Positions 48,410 to 55,233 of a stretch of 64,000 nucleotides of DNA are shown here, one piece after another; the first letter of the stretch is position 1, and every line of letters starts with the position of its first letter. The notes beneath the pieces were generated by a model, which worked only from the letters and a program-made list of their open reading frames with translations, was not told where the DNA came from and did no database searches. Both the position numbers and the translations under genes were made by a program. Location of the stretch: contig CANMQI010000007.1 in assembly GCA_947499955.1 (NCBI GenBank), positions 310,001 to 374,000 of the forward strand, given 5' to 3'. Origin of the DNA: an uncultured Granulosicoccus sp. (GTDB taxonomy: Bacteria; Pseudomonadota; Gammaproteobacteria; Granulosicoccales; Granulosicoccaceae).

Positions 48410-49533
48410 TGTTCGGCATACTGGATCGATACATTGGCCGTTCGATACTGCTGACAAGCCTGTTGGTGTTGATGACGCTGGTTGCCCTGGCCAGTATCTT
48501 CGCCTTCATCAGTGAGCTGGATGATGTCGGCAAGGGTAGCTACTCGGTGTCCGACGCGGCGCAGTATGTCTTTCTGACCATTCCGGGCAAGGCCTATATG
48601 CTGTTTTCACCGGCTGTTCTTCTGGGCAGTCTGCTGGGGCTTGGTGCACTGGCTTCCAACAGTGAGCTGACAGTCATGCGTGCGGCGGGAGTCTCGGGTG
48701 GACGCATCATTCGCGCGGTTGTCATCACGGGGGTGGCGTTGATGCTCCTGATTGCCCTGCTGGGTGAAACCATCATGCCTCGCGCCGAACAGATTGCCGA
48801 AGAGCTCAGGCTGACAGCGCTGGAAAAACGACTGTCGGTAAAAGGCAGCAGAGGTCTGTGGTTGAAATCGGCAGATCAGTTCGTCAACGTCGGCACCGTG
48901 ATGCCGGATTTTACGCTGCTGGATGTGAGCGTGCATCGTTTTGAAGGCAATTCATTGAGCATGGCAATGAGTGCTGCTCGTGCACGTTTGCTCGACGATG
49001 ACTGGTTGCTCGAGGATGTCGAAATGACAGTACTGGGCTCGGACAATATCGTCAGCGAGCATCTCGACAGCATCGGATGGAAGGAGTTTGTCCGCCGAAA
49101 TACTGTCACATCGGACGATAACGTCAAAAATACCGACGTGCCAGACTTGGTTAGTGCCGATGTTCTGAAAAGTATTTCGGTATCTCCAGAGAGTCTTTCT
49201 GCCAGCAATCTGCATGATCAGGTTCAGTATCTGAAAGCGAATCAACTGGACAGTCGACTGATAGAACTCGCTTTCTGGGTGAAGATAGCGAGCCCCTTGT
49301 CAACTCTGGTCATGCTCATGTTGTCACTGCCCTTCGTGTTTGCTTCACAGCGTTCAGGCGGGGCGGGTCAGAAGATATTCATCGGCATCATGCTGGGCAT
49401 CATCTATGTACTGCTTAACAAGCTGCTGACGCAGCTTGCTCTGGCGAATGGCTTGTCGCCATTGCTCAGTGCGCTGTTGCCTCTGATGATGTTTCTGGTG
49501 ATTGCGCTCATTGGTATCAAACGCACCAGCTGA
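48406..49533 (+). CDS. lptG: LptG, LPS export permease subunit
   Basis: Second permease of LptB2FG. The 375-aa protein begins MMFGILDRYIGRSILL, with the coupling-helix region LASNSELTVMRAAGVSGGRI near residue 83 and a periplasmic jellyroll (about 130-270). C-terminal membrane segments follow (VMLMLSLPFVFASQRSGGAGQKIFIGIMLG). Starts overlap lptF, giving the standard lptFG pair. Confidence 0.97.
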   Translation: MMFGILDRYIGRSILLTSLLVLMTLVALASIFAFISELDDVGKGSYSVSDAAQYVFLTIPGKAYMLFSPAVLLGSLLGLGALASNSELTVMRAAGVSGGRIIRAVVITGVALMLLIALLGETIMPRAEQIAEELRLTALEKRLSVKGSRGLWLKSADQFVNVGTVMPDFTLLDVSVHRFEGNSLSMAMSAARARLLDDDWLLEDVEMTVLGSDNIVSEHLDSIGWKEFVRRNTVTSDDNVKNTDVPDLVSADVLKSISVSPESLSASNLHDQVQYLKANQLDSRLIELAFWVKIASPLSTLVMLMLSLPFVFASQRSGGAGQKIFIGIMLGIIYVLLNKLLTQLALANGLSPLLSALLPLMMFLVIALIGIKRTS

Positions 49534-49570
49534 CGACATACACAGGCTTGGCATGTGTCGTTTCATCTTG
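49534..49570 (+). terminator. terminator after lptG
   Basis: CGACATA (49534-49540) pairs with TGTGTCG (49554-49560; one G-T wobble), followed by TTTCATCTTG. It begins immediately after the lptG stop and precedes the converging RDD gene. Confidence 0.5.
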
Positions 49571-49597
49571 TTCGTGTCTTGTTCGTGTCTGATTTAA

Positions 49598-50008
49598 CTA
49601 CTTGTAATACATGACAATTCTTGTCTTGCTCAGTCTGTCGTGCAAGGCAGTTCCATCCTTGTTGAAGAACATGTAGAGCAAGGTGAAGACGAACAGAACA
49701 GTGCCTGAGAGGTAGCGAATCAGGGACTGGTTGAATGAAATCGACTGGTGTTGTGTACCTTCGACCTTGATGCGCCATGCACTCATTCCAAGTGTCTGTC
49801 CTCCATGCCGCCAGAACCAGTCGAAGAAGATGAAACCCACCATATACAGCGCCAGATAATAGGCTGGATTCTGTATGGCCTGACCATCATTGAAGGCAAT
49901 GGCAATTGCGGTGATGATGAAGAACAAGGCAATCAACAACAGGCAGTCATAAAGAAAGGAGGCGCTGCGTCGAAACATCAAATAAGCGGTTGATGAAGTG
50001 TTATGCAT
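49598..50008 (-). CDS. RDD family membrane protein
   Basis: A 136-aa protein with an RDD domain: LMFRRSASFLYDCLLLIALFFIITA (conserved R and D in the first helix), a second membrane segment AYYLALYMVGFIFFDWFW, the GQTLGMSAWRIKV loop, and a third helix before the LHDRLSKTRIV end. Family members are small inner-membrane proteins of uncertain function, some linked to ion exchange. It converges with lptG and is transcribed away from the H1-like gene. Confidence 0.9.
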   Translation of the reverse strand: MHNTSSTAYLMFRRSASFLYDCLLLIALFFIITAIAIAFNDGQAIQNPAYYLALYMVGFIFFDWFWRHGGQTLGMSAWRIKVEGTQHQSISFNQSLIRYLSGTVLFVFTLLYMFFNKDGTALHDRLSKTRIVMYYK

Positions 50009-50165
50009 TTTGAGTATTTGTATCGTGAAACTACACGTGGTTCGAATCGGTTATTAAAGCAGGCATGACACATGCGATACCGGTGTAGTTTTTGAATTGC
50101 ATACAAATCGCACAGCATTCGTTATAGTTTTGCAAGGGTTTCATTTTTTCATTTGTACGTTGCAG

Positions 50166-50194
50166 TTGAAATAGTTTTGCATCATGTGGACAAT
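50166..50194 (+). promoter_or_regulatory. candidate promoter for the H1-like gene
   Basis: TTGAAA (50166-50171), 17 bases, GACAAT (50189-50194). It could serve the small ORF at 50288 and the H1-like gene at 50431 as one transcript. Confidence 0.4.
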
Positions 50195-50287
50195 GCGGCC
50201 ACGCGGAACGAGTTGTAAGTGTTTGCAATTCGAATCGGATGTGATGTTGAGCTTGTCTGTTTTCAATGTGCATCAAGGGGTTCGATC

Positions 50288-50380
50288 ATGACAGCCCATG
50301 GCTTGAGTTTCACCACCAGTGAGCCAGAGGAACAGGGTCGAATCAATGTTGGCAGTCAGTTGGCTGTTTCGGGAGTCTGA
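50288..50380 (+). CDS. putative 30-aa small ORF upstream of the H1-like gene
   Basis: ATG 50288 to TGA 50380 encodes 30 residues, MTAHGLSFTTSEPEEQGRI followed by NVGSQLAVSGV. AAGGGG lies about 8 bases before the ATG, a usable Shine-Dalgarno. Codon choice is ordinary for the neighbourhood. I recognise no family; it could be a small protein, a leader peptide for the downstream gene, or chance. Confidence 0.3.
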   Translation: MTAHGLSFTTSEPEEQGRINVGSQLAVSGV

Positions 50381-50430
50381 CGTCATGGCTCCTGTATTTG
50401 ATTTTCTACTCAATGGTCAGGAGTTGAACC

Positions 50431-50946
50431 ATGGCTCGAATCAGTAAACCGGCTGCAGCCAAACCTGCAAATGCCACGAAGAAGACTAGCAGCAAAAAGC
50501 GCGCTACCAAGAAAAAGGCTGTAGGCAAAAAGAAGGCTGCCAGCAAGAAGAAAGCGGTCAGCAAGAAGAAGGCAGTTGGCAAGAAGAAAGCGGTCAGCAA
50601 GAAAAAGGCAGTCGGAAAGAAGAAAGCCGTCAGCAAGAAGAAGGCAGTAGGCAAGAAAAAGGCGGCTGCCAAGAAGAAAGCGGTCAGCAAGAAAAAGGCA
50701 GTGGGCAAGAAGAAGGCCGCTGGCAAGAAGAAAGCCGTCAGCAAGAAAAAAGCGGTTGGCAAGAAGAAGGCCGTCGGCAAGAAGAAAGCCGTCAGCAAGA
50801 AAAAGGCAGTCGGCAAGAAAAAAGCCGCTGCCAGCGTAGAGGCAGTGAGCAAGAAGAAGGCAGTTGGCAAGAAGACTGCCGGGAAGAAGAAAGCGGCGAG
50901 CAAGAAACGCACAGCCGCAAAGAAGGTCAGCAGCACCGCTAGCTGA
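50431..50946 (+). CDS. histone H1-like Lys/Ala repeat protein
   Basis: A 171-aa protein, almost entirely lysine, alanine, valine, serine and glycine. After a short N-terminus (MARISKPAAAKPANATKKTSSKKRATKK) come about 20 copies of a six-residue unit KKKAV(S/G), ending KKRTAAKKVSSTAS. A perfect AGGAG lies 7 bases before the ATG. The composition is like eukaryotic H1 tails and bacterial HctB/AlgP-type nucleoid proteins, so DNA or RNA binding is likely (inference). DNA is repetitive with an 18-base period. It resembles the tail of RNase R in this window, but the repeat period differs (6 against 5 residues). Confidence 0.85.
   Translation: MARISKPAAAKPANATKKTSSKKRATKKKAVGKKKAASKKKAVSKKKAVGKKKAVSKKKAVGKKKAVSKKKAVGKKKAAAKKKAVSKKKAVGKKKAAGKKKAVSKKKAVGKKKAVGKKKAVSKKKAVGKKKAAASVEAVSKKKAVGKKTAGKKKAASKKRTAAKKVSSTAS
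50521..50930 (+). repeat. 18-base-period repeats inside the H1-like gene
   Basis: Imperfect tandem copies built on AAGAAGAAAGCGGTCAGC and close variants, each encoding KKKAVS or KKKAVG. Third positions vary, so protein-level selection has held the pattern while the DNA diverged. Confidence 0.85.
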
Positions 50947-50966
50947 TAGTCTTCGATGTAAGGCGG

Positions 50967-51024
50967 TACGGCAGCGAGTCAACCTGAGGTTGTTTTGCTG
51001 CCGTATCGTAGCCTGCTACGGCAG
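50967..51024. terminator. three-arm terminator-like hairpin between the H1-like gene and moeA
   Basis: TACGGCAGC (50967-50975) pairs with GCTGCCGTA (50997-51005), with an inner CAACC/GGTTG stem (50980-50984, 50988-50992). A third arm, TACGGCAG (51017-51024), can pair with the same middle arm instead. The flanking genes converge, so each transcript could use a different stem. Confidence 0.55.
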
Positions 51025-51039
51025 AAGACCCCTGTCCGG

Positions 51040-52293
51040 TTACAACACTGGTTCTGCGAAGTTTGTAAAGGGGTAGACCTTGACAGTCTCACCAACGGCT
51101 GCTCCCGTTGATCCGGTTTCAAGTTCGATCAGGCAATTGGCCCTGTGCAGGGAACTCAATACATGAGAATCCTGCAAACCGGTCGTCCCTACCTGCCAGT
51201 TGCCTTGTGAGTCCTGTTGCATGATGGCTCTCTGATACTCGACCCGCCCAGGGTTCTTCCGAAGCTCATCGCTCAATGGCAACAGCAGGGGAGGGGGTAG
51301 CGCCAGGGTGCGGCCCAGCATGTGCCGTATGGCAGGCTGCACAAACAACAAGGTTGTCAGTGCTGCCGATACTGGATTTCCCGGCAGGCCGAAGTAGGCC
51401 TGGTCGGGCCCACTGAAACCGAAAGTCAGTGGCCGTCCCGGTTTCATTGCAATCTTCCAGAAGTTGATCTGCCCGTGGCGTTCCAGCACATGCCGCACAT
51501 GATCGGCTTCGCCGACCGAGACGCCACCACTGGATATGACCAGGTCGGCGTCCTGCGCAGCAGTCAGTCGTTGTTCCAGTGCAGATTCAGAATCCTTGCA
51601 GATTCCCAGATCGAGCACTTCAATGGCATGGTCCTGAAGCATGGATTGCAGCAAGGGGCGATTGGCATCGTAGATCTGTCCGGCTTCGAGTCGGTTGCCG
51701 GGCTTGCGCAATTCATCGCCAGTCGAGAGCAGGGCAACCACCAGTTTGCGGTACACCTGTACGCTGCTGATTCCGTGTGCTGCCAGCAAGGCCAGTTGCG
51801 AGGGGCCCAGGCGAGTGCCACTGTCGATCAGCAGCTCTCCCTGCTTGCTGTCCGATCCGGGGTTGCGAACATGCAGACCCATCTGCGGCATGATCTTGAT
51901 CGTCACTGTGCCATCGTTGTATTCGACGTTTTCCTGTTGTACAACGGTATCGGCATCGTCGGGAACACGAGCTCCGGTGGTAATGCGCTGACAGCTGCCG
52001 GGTTCGAGTCTGTCGCTGCCGGGATGACCTGCCATGGATTGGCCGTCGAGCTTGAGGGCTTGATGGCAGTCGGCAACTCTGAGCGCGTAACCATCCATCG
52101 CAGAGGCGCGAAACGGGGGAACGGACATGGGAGAGTGAATGTCCGCGGCACTGATACGACCCAGTGCACCCAGACAGTCGATCTCCTGTGCATCCTGCAA
52201 TCGTGGCAGGACGTCCCGGATGCGCAACAATGCCTCTTCAATGCTCAGGGCTGACGGGTCCGTATCATTGATCACGCGTGGCGGCAACTTCAT
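51040..52293 (-). CDS. moeA: MoeA molybdopterin molybdenumtransferase
   Basis: Inserts molybdate into adenylylated molybdopterin to finish the molybdenum cofactor. The 417-aa protein has the MoeA domains in order: MSVPPFRASAMDGYAL near residue 58, ITTGARVPDDADTVVQQE near 105, the MoCF-binding ISSGGVSVGEADHVRHV near 255, FGLPGNPVSA near 318, and a C-terminal beta domain. It diverges from xerD with 15 bases between starts. No other molybdenum-cofactor gene is present in the window. Confidence 0.96.
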   Translation of the reverse strand: MKLPPRVINDTDPSALSIEEALLRIRDVLPRLQDAQEIDCLGALGRISAADIHSPMSVPPFRASAMDGYALRVADCHQALKLDGQSMAGHPGSDRLEPGSCQRITTGARVPDDADTVVQQENVEYNDGTVTIKIMPQMGLHVRNPGSDSKQGELLIDSGTRLGPSQLALLAAHGISSVQVYRKLVVALLSTGDELRKPGNRLEAGQIYDANRPLLQSMLQDHAIEVLDLGICKDSESALEQRLTAAQDADLVISSGGVSVGEADHVRHVLERHGQINFWKIAMKPGRPLTFGFSGPDQAYFGLPGNPVSAALTTLLFVQPAIRHMLGRTLALPPPLLLPLSDELRKNPGRVEYQRAIMQQDSQGNWQVGTTGLQDSHVLSSLHRANCLIELETGSTGAAVGETVKVYPFTNFAEPVL

Positions 52294-52308
52294 GTGTATC
52301 CTTGAGTA

Positions 52309-53271
52309 ATGGTCAAACCGTATGCTAACGCCAAGTCGGTTCCAGCGCGCGGCAAGGTGTCAGGAAATGATTCCCTGCACACTGACGAAGCCGATGCGCT
52401 GCTGCTGAGATTTGCAGACAGTCAACTCGTGGAGCGAGGTCTGGGCAGTAACACCATTGCCGCCTATCGCAGTGATCTCCGAGCGTTTGCAGCCTTTCTG
52501 GAAGAGCGTCAGCTCGGTCTGCTGAAGGTGAAACGCGCTGACATCATGGAATATCTGGCTCGTCGCGTTACCGATGGCAGTAGCAGTCGCAGTGCCGCGC
52601 GTTTGCTGTCCGCCTTGCGCCGTTTTTATGCCTGGTGTCTGCAGCAGGGTCTGGTGAGCGACAACCCGACAGCACTGGTACGTTCACCTTCGCTGGGCAG
52701 ACCCTTGCCCAAGGTCATCACCGAATCCGAAGTGCAGGCACTGTTGCAGGCGCCTGTCGTGTCGGAGGATCTCGGCTTGCGCGATCGGGCCATGCTCGAA
52801 TTGTTGTATGGCTGTGGGCTCAGAGTGTCGGAACTGGTCGGATTGACGGTTGCCCAGGTCAACGTTCAACAGGGCGTGTTGCGCGTCTGGGGGAAAGGTA
52901 ACAAGGAGCGCCTGATTCCCGTTGGTGATATCTGTGCAGACTGGCTGAAACGTTACCTGGACTCGGCGCGACCTTCCTTGATTCGAGGCAACACCGACGT
53001 GCTGTTTCTGTCGAACCGGGGGGCAGGCATGACGAGGCAGGCCTTCTGGCATCGGATCCGGGCGCATGGCCTTGCTGCAGGCATCAGAACGCAGTTGTCA
53101 CCGCATATTCTTCGTCATGCCTTTGCCACTCATCTGGTCAACCACGATGCCGATCTGCGGGTAGTGCAGCTGTTGTTGGGACACAGCAGTCTGTCGACTA
53201 CCCAGATATATACCCATGTAGCACAGGAGCGTCTCAAATCCCTGCATCGGGAGCATCATCCTCGGGGATAG
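52309..53271 (+). CDS. xerD: XerD tyrosine recombinase
   Basis: Resolves chromosome dimers at dif with XerC and FtsK. The 320-aa protein has a SAM-like core-binding N-domain (residues 25-115) and the catalytic domain. The R-H-R-H-Y set is visible: R in YGCGLRVSELVGL, HILRHAFATHL, LGHSSLSTTQIYTH. I prefer XerD over XerC because dsbC follows, the typical xerD-dsbC neighbour pair. The basic N-terminal extension of about 25 residues is longer than usual. Confidence 0.92.
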   Translation: MVKPYANAKSVPARGKVSGNDSLHTDEADALLLRFADSQLVERGLGSNTIAAYRSDLRAFAAFLEERQLGLLKVKRADIMEYLARRVTDGSSSRSAARLLSALRRFYAWCLQQGLVSDNPTALVRSPSLGRPLPKVITESEVQALLQAPVVSEDLGLRDRAMLELLYGCGLRVSELVGLTVAQVNVQQGVLRVWGKGNKERLIPVGDICADWLKRYLDSARPSLIRGNTDVLFLSNRGAGMTRQAFWHRIRAHGLAAGIRTQLSPHILRHAFATHLVNHDADLRVVQLLLGHSSLSTTQIYTHVAQERLKSLHREHHPRG

Positions 53272-53428
53272 TGCATTGCGTCGCAATTACCGTGTATTTT
53301 GATGGAACTTACGGCATCATCGACCCACAGACACTATTAGCATCAGAGTTCTGGCCCGTCCATTGCGCAACCGTTGGACTCTGACCATTCGAATTTCCAA
53401 TTGGCGCGGTTCCTGCGAACTTACACCT

Positions 53429-54175
53429 ATGAATATCCGTACATATATCAGTTCCCTGTTGGGCTTCGTTCTGCTGGCCCTGACATCCGTTGCCAATGCG
53501 CAAGACGCCGCCAGCATTGATGACGTGCAAACCCGGCTTACCGAGCGCCTGCCGGGCATTGCGGTTACCAGTCTCGAGCAGTCCCGGATCCCCGGGCTCT
53601 ACGAGCTGATTACTGACGGTCAGATCTACTATGTGGATGAAAACGCCGAATATCTGATCGATGGCAGCCTGATTCAACTCAGTGACAGACGCAATCTCAC
53701 TGACGCTCGCCTGGGCCTCATCCATGCGGAGCTGATCGAGCAGGTCGGTGAGAAGAACATGCTCATCTATGAGCCTGAAGAGCCTTCCAATCGTTCCATT
53801 ACCGTGTTCACTGATATCAGCTGTGGCTATTGCCGACGTCTGCATTCGGAAATCGATACGCTGCTCGATGCCGGCGTTCGCGTGCGTTACCTGTTATTTC
53901 CAAGAGCCGGGCTGGGTTCTCAGGGACACGATGATCTGGTCAGCGTCTGGTGTGCCGACGACCCGCAGGCCGCGATGACCAATGCAAAAGCAGGCGGCAA
54001 GATCGAACCCAGGACGTGTGACAACCCGATCGAATCGCATGTGGCTCTGGCCGAGCAACTGGGTCTTCGAGGAACACCGCTGATCTACACAGACAGTGGC
54101 GAAAAGATACCGGGCTATCGGGAAGCTACCGTGCTTGCCGGCATGGTCAACGAATCCACACCCCTGTCCAACTGA
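53429..54175 (+). CDS. dsbC: DsbC periplasmic disulfide isomerase
   Basis: Rearranges wrong disulfides in the periplasm; kept reduced by DsbD. Start ATG 53429 (MNIRTYISSLLGFVLLALTSVANAQ), 248 aa with a signal peptide cleaved near residue 24. The N-terminal dimerisation domain (GQIYYVDENAEYLIDG) is followed by a thioredoxin domain with CGYC near 131-134 and the cis-proline loop GTPLIYTDSG. It lies 157 bases after xerD. Confidence 0.96.
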   Translation: MNIRTYISSLLGFVLLALTSVANAQDAASIDDVQTRLTERLPGIAVTSLEQSRIPGLYELITDGQIYYVDENAEYLIDGSLIQLSDRRNLTDARLGLIHAELIEQVGEKNMLIYEPEEPSNRSITVFTDISCGYCRRLHSEIDTLLDAGVRVRYLLFPRAGLGSQGHDDLVSVWCADDPQAAMTNAKAGGKIEPRTCDNPIESHVALAEQLGLRGTPLIYTDSGEKIPGYREATVLAGMVNESTPLSN

Positions 54176-54186
54176 TCGGACGGGGC

Positions 54187-55203
54187 GTGTCCGTTTGTCA
54201 GCAAACGTACTGCCTCGCCGCCTTGTTGTCAGGGCTTGCTTTCGGCCCACCTGTGCTGGCGGAACAGGGCGACGATTCCGCATTGATGCAGCTGCATTCG
54301 GAGCACGCCCTGAACGCCATATTCGGCTTGCCCGGGGCGGCGGCACGGCCCGTGCAATCCAGGCAGTGGCAGCTCTCCCTGGAGCATGACAATCAATTCA
54401 TCGGCAGTAGTGCCGGTGGCGAGAAACTGCTTCTCGACGGCGAAACCTCCGAGGTGGTGCTACGTCACCAGCAACGTCTGGGTGCTTGCTGGCAAGGCGA
54501 ACTGGTGCTGCCGTTCTTCCAGCATTCGGCCGGCGAGTTCGATCGAGCCATTGATGACTGGCATCAGTTCTTCGGCATGCCCGATGCCGGCAGGGATGAG
54601 TATCCCTACCATCAGCTGACGTATGCCTATACGGATGCCTCCGGCGAGAAGCTGCGTGTGGACTCGCCACAGAGTGGTGTGGGTGACATCAGCGTGTCCG
54701 TACAGCGCACGCTGTCCTGTCAGGCGACTGCGGATACTACCGGTGCAGAGCCCATTGTACGGGTCGGTCTGAAACTACCGACGGGTAATGTGTCGGAATT
54801 GCGGGGCAGTGGCCGGGTGGACACTTACATCGATATCCAGTCACCCGTGTGGAGCAATGGTGGTCGCTGGCGAGCCGGAGCCACGATCGGTCTGTTGTAT
54901 GCGGGTGACAACGAGCGCCTCGCCCCGCAAAGAAACCTCGTTGTCTTCGGTACTGCCGGCTCCCAGTTCCGACTGTCACGTCGCTATCGCGCCATGGCAC
55001 AGCTGGATTGGCATACACCGTTCTATCGCAGCGACTTGCCCGAGCTGAACGACCCCACCGTCGTCTTCTCGGCCGGGCTGCGTTACCTTGTTCGAGGCAA
55101 TCAGACCCTGGAGCTCTCCATCAGTGAGGATGTAGCGGTGGAGACAGCGCCTGATATCGTGGCCCGACTGGCCTGGATCTATCGTCCGACGCTCGAACGA
55201 TAG
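54187..55203 (+). CDS. DUF3187 family envelope protein
   Basis: A 338-aa exported protein with a GTG start at 54187, 11 bases after dsbC. The signal peptide runs to about residue 26 (LLSGLAFGPPVLAE). The body has DDWHQFFGMPDAGRDEYP, which is typical of DUF3187, then many beta-strand patterns ending near a membrane-type C-terminus (RLAWIYRPTLER). It is probably an outer-membrane barrel. Function unknown. Closeness to dsbC suggests cotranscription. Confidence 0.8.
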   Translation: MSVCQQTYCLAALLSGLAFGPPVLAEQGDDSALMQLHSEHALNAIFGLPGAAARPVQSRQWQLSLEHDNQFIGSSAGGEKLLLDGETSEVVLRHQQRLGACWQGELVLPFFQHSAGEFDRAIDDWHQFFGMPDAGRDEYPYHQLTYAYTDASGEKLRVDSPQSGVGDISVSVQRTLSCQATADTTGAEPIVRVGLKLPTGNVSELRGSGRVDTYIDIQSPVWSNGGRWRAGATIGLLYAGDNERLAPQRNLVVFGTAGSQFRLSRRYRAMAQLDWHTPFYRSDLPELNDPTVVFSAGLRYLVRGNQTLELSISEDVAVETAPDIVARLAWIYRPTLER

Positions 55204-55233
55204 ATCGTCTGGCAGGCCAATGCGGCCCGAACC

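Larger units (their letters stand above)
50009..50430. other. 422-base intergenic region upstream of the H1-like gene
   Basis: This AT-richer stretch separates the divergent RDD and H1-like genes. It holds a candidate promoter (50166-50194), a 30-codon ORF (50288-50380), and a perfect 10-base direct repeat TTCGAATCGG at 50041-50050 and 50229-50238. TATAGT at 50123-50128 is a good -10 hexamer without a matching -35. No RNA gene is recognisable. Confidence 0.6.

Noticed and set aside
52309-53271. Tyrosine recombinase as a mobile-element integrase
   Set aside because: Sequence and the following dsbC fit housekeeping XerD; no att sites or phage genes adjoin it.
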